The position numbers and the translations under genes were made by a program. The notes under the pieces were generated by a model. It did no database searches, was not told the origin of the DNA, and was given only the letters and a program-made list of their open reading frames with translations. 36,886 nucleotides of DNA, from contig DATNFU010000047.1 in NCBI GenBank assembly GCA_035606235.1, positions 1-36,886 of the forward strand, written 5' to 3'. Shown one piece after another: positions 24,707 through 32,973 of the stretch (within the stretch, counting starts at the first letter, position 1; each line of letters starts with the position of its first letter). This stretch comes from 66-474 sp035606235. Its GTDB lineage: Bacteria > Pseudomonadota > Gammaproteobacteria > Xanthomonadales > Rhodanobacteraceae.

Positions 24707-25096
24707 ATGAAAAAGCAGCAAGGTCTCACTCTGATCGGGTTCCTGTTCATCCTGGCCATCGTCGGCTTTTTCGCCTACGCCGGGATGAAGCTGGTGCCCG
24801 CGTATACCGAGTACATGGGGGTGGTCAAGGCGATGAAGGCGGTGGCATCGGAACCCGACCTTGCCACCAAGTCGCCGGAGGAAATCAACCGCGACCTTTC
24901 CTTCAAGGGCAGCTTCCAGTACGTCGACGACAAGACCTTGTCGCCGGACAACGTGCGCATCAAGAACGGACCCGCCGGCGGCACCCTGGAGGTGAAGTAC
25001 GACAAGGACATCCCGTTCATCTACAACATCGATCTGCTGTTGCATTTCGACAAGACCGTGCCGCTCAACGGTGCTGTCGCTGCCGCTGGCGCGTGA
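24707..25096 (+). CDS. DUF4845 small membrane protein
   Basis: The 129-residue protein has one N-terminal transmembrane helix ('GLTLIGFLFILAIVGFFAYAG', about residues 6-26), preceded by 'KKQQG' in a type IV-pilin-like manner. A periplasmic domain of about 95 residues follows. Proteins of the DUF4845 family are regularly found between lepB and rnc in beta- and gammaproteobacteria, and their role is unknown. The ATG at 24707 is preferred over 24701 because GGGGA lies 6 bases upstream. The stop codon overlaps the GTG start of rnc (GTGA at 25093-25096), coupling the two. Confidence 0.88.
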   Translation: MKKQQGLTLIGFLFILAIVGFFAYAGMKLVPAYTEYMGVVKAMKAVASEPDLATKSPEEINRDLSFKGSFQYVDDKTLSPDNVRIKNGPAGGTLEVKYDKDIPFIYNIDLLLHFDKTVPLNGAVAAAGA

Positions 25097-25749
25097 AACT
25101 CGGTTATTCCTTCGGCGATGAACAACTGCTGCGGTTGGCGCTGACCCACCGCAGCGCGGGACGGCCCAACAACGAGCGACTGGAGTTTCTTGGCGACGCG
25201 CTGGTCAATCTGATCGTCGCCGAATTGCTGTTTGAGATGCACCCGCGCGCCGACGAGGGCGAGTTGTCGCGCCTGCGCGCGCAACTGGTCAGCGGCACGG
25301 CGCTCGCGGAGCGCGCGCGCGCGATCGGGCTGGGTGATGATCTGCTGCTCGGCCCCGGCGAATTGAAGAGCGGCGGTTTCCGGCGCGATTCGATTCTGGC
25401 CGATGCATTCGAGGCGCTGGTCGCCGCGGTTTATCTGGATGGCGGTTTTGATGCCTGCCGCGCGCTGCTGCGCGGGATGTTCGCTGATGGCGCGAATGCG
25501 GACGGGCCCGCGCCAAAGGATGCCAAGACTCGCCTGCAGGAATGGTTGCAGGCGCAAGGCTACCCGTTGCCGAACTACGAATTGCTGGCCACCCACGGCG
25601 AGGAACATGCGCGCACTTTCGAAGTTGCCTGTGTGCTGAGCACACCAGCACCGGCGCGCTTCGAAGGCAGCGGCAGCAGCCGCCGGGCTGCCGAACAGGT
25701 CGCCGCGGAATCGGCGCTGGATGCCCTGATCGGCTCCGGCGGGGCTTAG
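25093..25749 (+). CDS. rnc: Ribonuclease III
   Basis: RNase III cuts double-stranded RNA in rRNA processing and mRNA decay. The 218-residue protein has the signature 'ERLEFLGDAL' (residues 28-37, with Asp35) and the second metal-binding cluster 'DAFEALVAAVYLD' (Asp104, Glu107). The dsRNA-binding domain lies at about 145-215 ('DAKTRLQEWLQAQG', 'GSGSSRRAAEQVAAESAL'). The start is a GTG at 25093 overlapping the DUF4845 stop; it begins 'KLGYSFGDEQLLRLALTHRS', exactly where the fold begins, and no in-frame ATG is near. The era gene follows after 153 bases, in the conserved rnc-era-recO order. Confidence 0.97.
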   Translation: MKLGYSFGDEQLLRLALTHRSAGRPNNERLEFLGDALVNLIVAELLFEMHPRADEGELSRLRAQLVSGTALAERARAIGLGDDLLLGPGELKSGGFRRDSILADAFEALVAAVYLDGGFDACRALLRGMFADGANADGPAPKDAKTRLQEWLQAQGYPLPNYELLATHGEEHARTFEVACVLSTPAPARFEGSGSSRRAAEQVAAESALDALIGSGGA

Positions 25750-25902
25750 TTCAAGGAGCCGTTCGCCCTGAGAGTTAGGTCTTGTCCTGGATAACGGCGA
25801 GGCCGAAGTCCAAGAGCGCGGCGCCTGGACTCCGCTCCGTGTCGCTCGCCAGGCTCGGCGAGAACGGAATATTGTCGTCCCCACTTGCGGAGCCATCTAT
25901 CC

Positions 25903-26802
25903 ATGTCTGCCGAGAACCCTTCACGCTGCGGTCTGGTCGCCATCGTCGGCCGACCGAATGTCGGTAAATCCACGCTGCTGAACGCGCTGGTCGGCGAGCA
26001 CCTCTCGATCGTGACGGCGCGTCCGCACACCACCCGCCATCGCATCCTGGGCGTAGTCACCAAACCGGAAGGGCAGATCCTCTATCTGGATACCCCTGGC
26101 ATGCATCGGCAGGCCCGACGTGCAATGAACCGCAGCTTGAACCGGGCGGTGCACGCCGCGGTGGCGGAAGCCGACCTCGCCGTGCAATTGATCGAAGCCG
26201 GCCGTTGGGACGACGAAGACGAAAGCGTGTATGCCGCGCTCGCCCAAGGCGAGACACCACGCCTGCTGGCGCTCAACAAACTCGATCGCGTGCGCGACAA
26301 GGCCGCCTTGCTGCCGTTCGTGGAGAAGCTCTGTGCCGAGCATGCGTTCAGTGAGGTGCTCTGGTTGAGCGCGCAGCGCATGGAAGGCATCACCGAGCTG
26401 GAAAGCGCGATCCTGGCGCGGCTGCCGCAGCGCGAGCCCGCGTTCGACGCGGATACCTATACCGACCGCAGCGAGCGGTTCCTGTGCGCGGAGCTGATCC
26501 GCGAGCAACTGATGCGTCAGCTCGGCGAGGAATTGCCCTACGCAACCACGGTCGAGATCGAGGATTTCAAGGATCGCGAAGATGGTCTGGCCGAAATCGC
26601 GGCGGTAGTGTGGGTGGAGCGCAACGGCCAGAAGGCGATCGTGATCGGCGCCGGCGGCGAACAACTGAAAAAGATCGGCACCAGTGCGCGTCGCGGCATC
26701 GAGAAACTGCTCGGCAGACGCGTGTTTCTGCGTTTGTGGGTGAAAGTGCGCGAAGGTTGGTCGGATGATGAGGCGACCTTGAAGCGGTTTGGATATGAAT
26801 AA
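25903..26802 (+). CDS. era: GTPase Era, 16S rRNA-binding assembly factor
   Basis: Era is an essential GTPase that binds the 3' end of 16S rRNA during 30S maturation. The 299-residue protein has G1 'GRPNVGKST' (residues 16-24), the switch region 'HTTRHRILG', G3 'DTPG', G4 'NKLD' and a C-terminal KH domain ('IVIGAGGEQLKKIGTSARRGIEKLLGRRVFLRLWVKV'). The ATG at 25903 is the usual start, with GGAG 10 bases upstream; the frame runs on to a TTG at 25885. G3 is followed by 'MHRQARRAMNRSLNRA', as in other Era proteins. It lies between rnc and recO. Confidence 0.98.
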   Translation: MSAENPSRCGLVAIVGRPNVGKSTLLNALVGEHLSIVTARPHTTRHRILGVVTKPEGQILYLDTPGMHRQARRAMNRSLNRAVHAAVAEADLAVQLIEAGRWDDEDESVYAALAQGETPRLLALNKLDRVRDKAALLPFVEKLCAEHAFSEVLWLSAQRMEGITELESAILARLPQREPAFDADTYTDRSERFLCAELIREQLMRQLGEELPYATTVEIEDFKDREDGLAEIAAVVWVERNGQKAIVIGAGGEQLKKIGTSARRGIEKLLGRRVFLRLWVKVREGWSDDEATLKRFGYE

Positions 26803-26953
26803 AAGGTACATGGAACCAGGAACCGGGGAGCGGCTTCCGAATTACCGCTCCGTCATGGCCCGGCTTGTGCGCTCCAAAACGGGCGGGAGCGAAGGTTCGG
26901 CTGTGAACGGTTATCCGGTTCCGGGTCTCCGAGTCCCGGCACCGCTGTCGTAA

Positions 26954-27670
26954 ATGCGCGTCGAGAACCAACCGGCCTACATCCTGCACGCGCGCGCGTG
27001 GCGCGAGACCAGCATGTTGCTGGAGGTGTTCAGCCGGGATCATGGCCGCATCGGGTTGCTCGCCCGCGGCGTACGCGGGGCGCGTGCGCGCGTTACCCGC
27101 GCGATGCTGGAGCCCTTCCAAATGTTGAGCGCGGACTGGGCCGGTATGGGCGAGTTGCCCAACCTGCGCGCGGCAGAACCGATGGGCCCCTCGCGCCGCC
27201 TGGTCGACGACACACTGCTGTCGGGCCTGTACGTCAATGAATTGCTGGTACGTTTGACCGCGCGCGCCGATCCGCATCCGGCCTTGTTCGCACGTTATGC
27301 AGCATTGCTGGAGGAACTCGCGGGCACGGAGTCGCTGGCATGGACGCTGCGGCGATTCGAGCGCGATCTGCTGGTGGCGCTCGGTTACGGCCTGCAACTG
27401 GAGCACGAGGCGGACAGCGGTGAACCTGTGCGCGCCGAGGTGGAGTACATCTATGTACCCGAGCACGGGCCGGTGTCGGCGCAGACGCGACAGCAGGGTG
27501 CCGCTGTTCGAGGTTCGGCGCTGCTGGCCTTGCATGCCGACAGCATGCCCGTTGCCGGCGACCTCGCCGCGCTGCGCCGCATGTTGCGTGCGGCGATCGG
27601 CGCGCATGTCGGCGAGCAGGGCTTGCGCGCGTGGCGGGTCTTGGGCAGCGCGATGCGCGATCCCAAATAG
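26954..27670 (+). CDS. recO: DNA repair protein RecO
   Basis: RecO works with RecF and RecR to load RecA on SSB-coated single-stranded DNA. The 238-residue protein has the N-terminal OB fold ('AYILHARAWRETSMLLEVFSRDHGRIGLLARGVRG') and a helical C-terminal half ('GLYVNELLVRLTARADPHPALFARY', 'LRRFERDLLVALGYGLQLEHE'). There is no zinc-finger Cys set, as is usual for gammaproteobacterial RecO. It follows era by 151 bases, a gap with a 7-bp hairpin (26827-26851), so a separate transcript is possible. It converges on the REC-Hpt gene. Confidence 0.95.
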   Translation: MRVENQPAYILHARAWRETSMLLEVFSRDHGRIGLLARGVRGARARVTRAMLEPFQMLSADWAGMGELPNLRAAEPMGPSRRLVDDTLLSGLYVNELLVRLTARADPHPALFARYAALLEELAGTESLAWTLRRFERDLLVALGYGLQLEHEADSGEPVRAEVEYIYVPEHGPVSAQTRQQGAAVRGSALLALHADSMPVAGDLAALRRMLRAAIGAHVGEQGLRAWRVLGSAMRDPK

Positions 27671-27734
27671 TTTTGCTGTAAACCAGCTTGCAAGTTGATC
27701 GCGCCGTTTTGTCTTCGCAGCGAAGAACGCGGTC

Positions 27735-28454
27735 CTATTGAACCGATGCGGCGTTCAACGCCGCGCGCGTTTCTGCGAGGCATTCGCGAAACACGTTCGT
27801 GCGCGCGGTGATTAGCTGGTAATCGTCATTGCGCAGTGCCTCCGCGAGCAACGCCGCCGCATCCCGCAACGTCGGCGCGCCGCAGAACCCACAGGAAGCG
27901 CGCAGCCGGTGCAGGCGTTCGGCGAGTGCTGTGCCGTCGTCGCGCAGCGCATCAAGTTCACCGGCGAGCGCGCCCAGCTCTTTCGCGAACAATCCGCGCA
28001 AGGCGACCAGTGCCTGGACGCCGCCACTGGCCGCCAGCCCGGCGTCGTCGTCCAGCGACTGGCACGCCGGTGCGAAGCCGAGTGCGATGAAAGCTTCGCG
28101 CAGGTGCGTGGCATCCAGCGGCTTCAGCAGCACCCGCGCGAACCCTGCACCGCGCAAGTGCGCGTGGATCGCCGGATCGGGATCGGCCGTGGTGGCGGCC
28201 GCGAGCACATCGCGAGAAGCCGCATGCGGATCCCCGCGCAACGCGTGCAGCACCGCGTCGCCGTCGCCGCCAGGCAGGTGGTGATCAAGCATCAGCAGGT
28301 CGAAATCGTGTTCGCGCGCGGTGCGCAGCGCTTCGTCGCCATGGGTGACCGCGCGTACCTCGCAGCCCAGGCCGTGCAGGGTCTCGCGCAGGAAAGCCAG
28401 GCTGATCGGATCATCCTCGGCCAGCAGAATGCGTATGACTGTCGCGCGGGCCAT
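27735..28454 (-). CDS. Hybrid response regulator with C-terminal histidine phosphotransfer domain
   Basis: The 239-residue cytoplasmic protein has two signalling domains and no output domain. Residues 6-125 are a receiver with acidic pair Asp14/Asp15, phospho-acceptor Asp57 ('LLMLDHHLPGGDG') and Lys111 in 'LLKPLD'. Residues about 145-232 look like an Hpt four-helix bundle with His182 in 'LHRLRASCGFCGAP', matching the Hpt pattern HxLxxSxxxxGA. Such proteins pass phosphate between a hybrid kinase and a final regulator. The ATG at 28454 is preferred over 28475 because GGAG lies 6 bases upstream. No histidine kinase is nearby. It is divergent, by 49 bases, from the YdbH-like gene. Confidence 0.85.
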   Translation of the reverse strand: MARATVIRILLAEDDPISLAFLRETLHGLGCEVRAVTHGDEALRTAREHDFDLLMLDHHLPGGDGDAVLHALRGDPHAASRDVLAAATTADPDPAIHAHLRGAGFARVLLKPLDATHLREAFIALGFAPACQSLDDDAGLAASGGVQALVALRGLFAKELGALAGELDALRDDGTALAERLHRLRASCGFCGAPTLRDAAALLAEALRNDDYQLITARTNVFRECLAETRAALNAASVQ

Positions 28455-28503
28455 CGGGGCTCCGTTAACCGGCATTCAATCCGGGTCGGCACAATCGCTG
28501 ATC

Positions 28504-30534
28504 ATGGGGTCGCAGGCAAGCCATCGCATTTTCCTTTCAACGCTGATCGCGATGCTGGCGGTCTGCGCGCCTGTTCACGCCGGTATCCGGCTGCAGGCCG
28601 CATCCTTGAGCTTGCCCGGTGCGACTTTGCGGGACGTGCAGGCCAGTCTCGCGCCCGGTGCGGATGGACGCCCGCAACTGCAGTTGCGCGCCGAACACGT
28701 GAGCTTGCCGGCGCTGGGCTGGAAAGATGTCGCATTGAGCTTGAACGGGGTGCCGGTACGCGCCGGCGCGCATGCCTGGCAGCTGGACGGACAGCTGGCG
28801 CTTGCGCGCGCGCCTGGCAATGCGCTCGCCGCGGCGAACGTCAGCGTGGCGATCGATATCGATGCGGGTTCGCTGGACATCCACTTCGACCAGCGCGATA
28901 CCGCTTTGCGCGTGCTGATGCCGCTGGATCAGCCGACGCATTTGTCGGTGACCCTGAAGGGTCTGCCGCTGGCATGGTTGCAAGGCGTGCTGGCGAATGC
29001 CTGGGCGGGTGGACACGTCACCGCCGGCACACTGCAGGGCGAACTGGCGCTCGACATGCCCGCGCGCGGCGCGCAGATTTCCGGCAAGGTTGGGGTCGCC
29101 AATGGCGGCGTCGATTCCAGGGCCGGCACCCTTGCCGCGCAGCAAGTCGGCTTGCGTGGCACCTTCAGTCTGGACACCAGCGCGCCGGAGCCGCATTTTG
29201 ATTTCGATGGCGTGCTGGACGGCGGGCAGATACTGCTCGGTCCGTTGTACGCGCAACTGCCGGCGCACGCCGCGCAATTGCAGTTGTCAGCCAAGCTCGG
29301 TGCGCAGGGTATCGCGATAGACAACCTGCATTTCGACGACGGGGATGCGCTCAGCGTTGGCGGCAAACTCCGCTTCGATGCGAAGGAGAACCTCGTTGCG
29401 CTGGATTTCGACCGCTTCCAGGCGAGCTTGCCGGATGCGTATACGCGCTACGGCAGCGCGTGGCTGGCGACGCTCGGCTGGAAGGACATGGCGACCAGTG
29501 GGAACCTTAGCGGCTCGATTGCGTTGAGCAACGGCGTGGCGCAGCAGTTTGACGTGCGCGCCAATGACGTGGGGATCAGCGATGGCGACGGACGCATCGC
29601 GCTGTCCGGTTTGAAAGGTGAGCTTGATTGGGACGCGCAGGGGGCGCGGCCGGCCAGCACTTTGGCGTGGCAGTCGCTCGCGATTTACAAATTGCCGTTT
29701 GGTGCGACAGCGCTGCATTTCAAGAGCGATGCCGGGGCGCTGGCCTTGGCGGAGCCGGTGCAATTGCCCTTGCTGGGCGGAACGTTCTCGTTGCAGGCAT
29801 TGCAGTGGCGCCCGGCCGCCGACAAGCAGGATCGGCTCAATGCCGCGTTCGCGGTTGCCGATATCGATGTGCCGTCGTTGTGCAAGCTGTTCGGCTGGCC
29901 GGCGTTCCCCGGCACACTCGGTGGCGCGGTGCCGGATCTGCGCTACAGCGGAGACCAGATAATGCTGGACGGCGGCTTGTCGCTGCACGTGTTCGACGGC
30001 TTTGTGGACGTCACGAGGCTGGCGCTGGAACAGCCGTTCGGCGTGGCGCCGGTGCTGGCCGCGGACATCGCCATGAAGCAGCTCGATCTGGCGCAGCTCA
30101 CCAGCGTGTTCGACTTCGGCTCGATTACCGGCAGGCTGGACGGCACGATCAATGGTGTGCGGCTGGTGGATTGGCAGCCGGTCGCGTTCGATGCCGCACT
30201 GCATGCGGACAGCGGCGGGCGCATCAGCCAGCGCGCGTTGAAGAGCCTGACCGAAGTGGGCGGCGGCGGCATTGCCGCGGGTCTGCAAGGCCTGGCGTTG
30301 AACCTGTTCAAGACCTTCGGCTATTCGCGCATCGGCTTGAGTTGCGTTCTGCGCGCGCAGGTGTGCACGATGGGCGGCATCGAATCGGGTTCACAGGGCG
30401 CTGGCTACACTATCGTTGAAGGCAGCGGCTTGCCGCATATTTCGGTGATCGGTCATCAGCGCGAAGTCGACTGGCCGACGCTGGTCGAGCGCCTGAAGGA
30501 GGCCACCGAAAATGGCGGCCCGGTGGTCAAGTGA
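28504..30534 (+). CDS. YdbH-like AsmA-family envelope protein
   Basis: The 676-residue protein has an N-terminal signal or anchor ('IFLSTLIAMLAVCAPVHA', residues about 9-26). A long run of amphipathic beta-strand sequence follows, with repeated 'LxGxLxLD' and 'FDFDGVLDGGQ' patterns typical of AsmA/TamB-type bridge proteins. The C-terminal 200 residues resemble the YdbH family: 'SITGRLDGTINGVRLVDWQP', 'RISQRALKSL' and 'VIGHQREVDWPTLVERL'. In E. coli YdbH acts with YnbE and YdbL in lipid transport or homeostasis between the two membranes. The next gene encodes a YdbL/DUF1318-like lipoprotein, which supports the assignment. It is shorter than E. coli YdbH (about 879). The start at 28504 fits the signal peptide, but its Shine-Dalgarno is weak. 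Confidence 0.8.
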   Translation: MGSQASHRIFLSTLIAMLAVCAPVHAGIRLQAASLSLPGATLRDVQASLAPGADGRPQLQLRAEHVSLPALGWKDVALSLNGVPVRAGAHAWQLDGQLALARAPGNALAAANVSVAIDIDAGSLDIHFDQRDTALRVLMPLDQPTHLSVTLKGLPLAWLQGVLANAWAGGHVTAGTLQGELALDMPARGAQISGKVGVANGGVDSRAGTLAAQQVGLRGTFSLDTSAPEPHFDFDGVLDGGQILLGPLYAQLPAHAAQLQLSAKLGAQGIAIDNLHFDDGDALSVGGKLRFDAKENLVALDFDRFQASLPDAYTRYGSAWLATLGWKDMATSGNLSGSIALSNGVAQQFDVRANDVGISDGDGRIALSGLKGELDWDAQGARPASTLAWQSLAIYKLPFGATALHFKSDAGALALAEPVQLPLLGGTFSLQALQWRPAADKQDRLNAAFAVADIDVPSLCKLFGWPAFPGTLGGAVPDLRYSGDQIMLDGGLSLHVFDGFVDVTRLALEQPFGVAPVLAADIAMKQLDLAQLTSVFDFGSITGRLDGTINGVRLVDWQPVAFDAALHADSGGRISQRALKSLTEVGGGGIAAGLQGLALNLFKTFGYSRIGLSCVLRAQVCTMGGIESGSQGAGYTIVEGSGLPHISVIGHQREVDWPTLVERLKEATENGGPVVK

Positions 30535-30543
30535 ATACAGGAT

Positions 30544-30587
30544 GCACTCATCCCGTGCGGCACATGGATGTGCGATGACACGGGATC
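30544..30587. repeat. Dispersed nested-hairpin repeat, copy B
   Basis: ATCCCGTG (30550-30557) pairs with CACGGGAT (30579-30586), and inside it GCACAT (30560-30565) pairs with ATGTGC (30568-30573). It matches copy A (10634-10677) over 44 bases with two substitutions, but the outermost stem seen in copy A is missing. It starts 10 bases after the YdbH-like stop. Confidence 0.8.
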
Positions 30588-30684
30588 AAGATCAAAATGC
30601 ACGTATCCCGGCCTGCGCATGGGCGCGCACTGAACAGGAGTACGGGCTCCCATCCGGTTGCAAGGCGACTCAAGGAGATTCGAA

Positions 30685-31323
30685 ATGCGCAAACTAGCCT
30701 GCACACTTGCCGCGGCCACCGTGCTGCTGGTCGGCTGCGTCACCATCAACGTTTATTTCCCGGCCGCAGCGGCGCAAAAAGCCGCCGACAAGATCATCAG
30801 CAACGTGATCGGCCCGGATACCCAGCCGCAGCAACCGACGCAGCAGCAGCAGAATCCGCCGGCGCAGCCGCCCGCGAGCGGTGGGTCATCTGGCGATGGC
30901 GGCGGCATGGGGCTTGCCGCGCGCGTGCTGGATGCGCTGATTCCCGCCGCGTCCGCGGCCGAGCCCAATGGCAACATCGACATCCAGACGCCGCAGATCG
31001 AGGCGACCCAGGCGCGCATGCGAGGGCGTTACGACAGCACGCTGAAGCCATTGCTCGATTCCGGAGCCATCGGGTTCACCCACGACGGCATGATTGCGGT
31101 GCACGACGCGAGCAAGGCGCCGCTGGCGCAGCGGGCGCAGATGAATTCCGCCGTGGCCGACGAGAACCGCGATCGCTCCACGCTGTACCGGCAGATCGCG
31201 GAAGCCAACGGGCACCCGGAATGGGCCAGCAAATTCCAGGCGAGCTTCGCGCAGCGCTGGATCGAACGCGCGCATCAGGGTTGGTATTATCAAGATGCGA
31301 GCGGGGCCTGGAAGCAGAAATGA
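30685..31323 (+). CDS. YdbL-like (DUF1318) lipoprotein
   Basis: The 212-residue protein has a lipoprotein signal with lipobox 'LVGC' (Cys18). 'TINVYFPAAAAQKAADKII', the start of DUF1318-type proteins, follows directly, then a Gln/Pro/Gly-rich linker (residues about 50-72). The C-terminal domain is YdbL-like ('ARMRGRYDSTLKPLLDSGAIGF', 'NRDRSTLYRQIAEANGHPEW', 'GWYYQDASGAWKQK'). AAGGAGA lies 8 bases before the ATG. E. coli has separate YnbE (small outer-membrane lipoprotein) and YdbL (periplasmic); here no ynbE gene is present. This protein may combine both roles, which is inference. It lies 150 bases after the YdbH-like gene. Confidence 0.82.
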   Translation: MRKLACTLAAATVLLVGCVTINVYFPAAAAQKAADKIISNVIGPDTQPQQPTQQQQNPPAQPPASGGSSGDGGGMGLAARVLDALIPAASAAEPNGNIDIQTPQIEATQARMRGRYDSTLKPLLDSGAIGFTHDGMIAVHDASKAPLAQRAQMNSAVADENRDRSTLYRQIAEANGHPEWASKFQASFAQRWIERAHQGWYYQDASGAWKQK

Positions 31324-31334
31324 CGATGGCGTCG

Positions 31335-31372
31335 TCATCCGGCCAGCACATGGATGGGCGCTGGGCCGCGAT
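31335..31372. repeat. Dispersed nested-hairpin repeat, diverged copy C
   Basis: It shares TCATCC, the 12-base core AGCACATGGATG, GCGCTG and the closing GAT with copy A, in the same order. The stem arms have changed: GGCCAGC (31341-31347) now pairs with GCTGGGCC (31360-31367, one bulged G). It lies 11 bases after the lipoprotein stop. The rest of 31324-31585 shows nothing else except the repeat at 31568. Confidence 0.6.
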
Positions 31373-31567
31373 GGTTTGAGCGCGGGAGTGAGCTGGGCTT
31401 TCGCGAGATGCCGAGGCACCCCGCGCCGACGAACGCGCGCACAGGAAAGCGCGAGCCGGAAAGGAATCCATGGATGGCTGCTTGCCTCAACCTCGGGAAG
31501 ACGTTCGTTCGATCACCGTGTCGCGCAGCGAGCGGAGCCAGCGCAATCTGGTTAAAGATCAACATGA

Positions 31568-31590
31568 ATCCCGGCCTTCGCCGGGATGAC
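31568..31590. repeat. GGAT-hairpin-GATGACG repeat, copy overlapping the rlmD start
   Basis: A perfect 8-bp stem, ATCCCGGC with GCCGGGAT (31568-31587, CTTC loop), is followed by GAC. It is nearly identical to the copy at 23621-23640. The ATG at 31586 that could start rlmD is the last ATG of this repeat. Confidence 0.75.
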
Positions 31591-32914
31591 GAAATGGCGC
31601 TCGCGCAATCTGATGGTACAGACCGAATTCGAAACCGATATCTCCGACCTCGGCCATGACGGCCGCGGCGTTGCGCACGTGGACGGCAAGGCGGTGTTCG
31701 TTGCCGACGCGCTGCCGGGCGAGCGCGTGCGCGCGCGCCTCTTGCGCAAGCACCGGCATTTCAACGAAGCCCAGGCCGAAGAGATCCTGCGTGCCTCGCC
31801 CGATCGTGTGGCGCCGCGCTGCGCGCATTACGGCGTGTGCGGCGGCTGCGCCCTGCAGCATCTGGAGCCTTCGGCGCAGATTGCCGCCAAGCAGCGTGTG
31901 CTCGCGGAAAATTTCGCGCGCATCGGCAAGGTCGAGCCGCGGCGCTGGTTGTCGCCGCTGACGGCCGAACCGTGGGGTTATCGCCGCCGCGGACGGTTGT
32001 CGGTGAAGCATGTACCGAAAAAGGGCAAGACGTTGCTAGGTTTTCGCGAGCGCGATTCGCGTTTCGTGGCGGATATCTCGCGCTGCGAAGTCCTGCATCC
32101 GGCGCTCGGCTTGAAGCTGGATGCGTTGGGCGCACTGCTGAATGCGCTGGAAGGCGCGGCCGCGATTCCGCAGATCGAGTTTGCCGCGGGCGATGATCTG
32201 ATGGCCTTGGTATTCCGCCATCTCGCGCCCTTGTCGCAGGGCGACCACGACAGGCTGGTCGCGTTCGGCCGCGAGCATGGCTTTGCGATCCTGTTGCAAC
32301 CCGGCGGCAACGACAGCGTGCACGCGCTGTTTCCGCAGCACGCACAACTCCATTACCGATTGCACGATCACGATCTTGATCTGCATTTCGAGCCGCTGGA
32401 TTTCGTGCAGGTCAATCCCGCGCTCAACCGGAGCATGATCGCGCTGACGTTGCAGTTGCTCGATCCGCAACCGGCGGACCGGGTGATCGATTTGTTCTGC
32501 GGCCTGGGCAATTTCAGCTTGCCGATCGCGCGTCATGCCGGTTTCGTCTGCGGCGTGGAAGGCGATGCCGGTTTGATCGAACGCGCGCGCGCCAACGCGG
32601 CGCGCAACGGCGTGGCCAATGTCGAATTCGTGGTGGGCGATCTTTCGCTCGACCCGCGCGGCGCTGCGTGGGCGCGCGAAAGCTGGGACAAATGGCTGCT
32701 CGATCCGCCGCGTACCGGCGCGGCCGCACTGCTGGAACATCTGCCCAAAAAATCCGTGCGTCGCGTGGTGTACGTTTCCTGCCATCCAGGTTCGCTGGCG
32801 CGCGACGCCGGCACCCTGGTGCAACGGCACGGCTTCACCCTTGCCGCCGCCGGCGCAATGGACATGTTTCCGCACACGGCGCATGTGGAATCCATCGCGC
32901 TGTTTGAAAGGTAG
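31586..32914 (+). CDS. rlmD: 23S rRNA (uracil-1939-C5)-methyltransferase
   Basis: RlmD (RumA) uses S-adenosylmethionine to methylate U1939 of 23S rRNA. The 442-residue protein has a TRAM domain (residues about 10-70). The Fe-S cluster Cys residues are 79, 85 and 88 in 'CAHYGVCGGC', plus one in 'ISRCEVL'. The SAM-binding motif is 'DLFCGLGNFSLPIA', the catalytic Cys lies in 'YVSCHPGSLARD' and the general base Glu in 'HVESI'. The start is uncertain. The ATG at 31586 is inside an intergenic repeat, and the ATG at 31613 gives a 433-residue protein beginning just before the TRAM domain. Neither has a clear Shine-Dalgarno. I keep the longer form because family members usually have a basic leader. 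Confidence 0.95.
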   Translation: MTKWRSRNLMVQTEFETDISDLGHDGRGVAHVDGKAVFVADALPGERVRARLLRKHRHFNEAQAEEILRASPDRVAPRCAHYGVCGGCALQHLEPSAQIAAKQRVLAENFARIGKVEPRRWLSPLTAEPWGYRRRGRLSVKHVPKKGKTLLGFRERDSRFVADISRCEVLHPALGLKLDALGALLNALEGAAAIPQIEFAAGDDLMALVFRHLAPLSQGDHDRLVAFGREHGFAILLQPGGNDSVHALFPQHAQLHYRLHDHDLDLHFEPLDFVQVNPALNRSMIALTLQLLDPQPADRVIDLFCGLGNFSLPIARHAGFVCGVEGDAGLIERARANAARNGVANVEFVVGDLSLDPRGAAWARESWDKWLLDPPRTGAAALLEHLPKKSVRRVVYVSCHPGSLARDAGTLVQRHGFTLAAAGAMDMFPHTAHVESIALFER

Positions 32915-32973
32915 CGAGTGCGCGGAGCCGGTGACTGCGGCATCATGCGCGCTTATTTCGCCGGAATCGCATC

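Noticed and set aside
26827..26851. Seven-bp hairpin (GGAGCGG/CCGCTCC) between era and recO as a terminator
   Set aside because: It has an 11-base loop and no T-tract, and era-recO are usually co-transcribed. It was not strong enough to list.
27703..27735. CTTCG-CAG-CGAAG hairpin between recO and the REC-Hpt gene as a bidirectional terminator
   Set aside because: The core stem is only 5 bp, with imperfect flanking pairing and no T-tract, so it cannot be told from chance.
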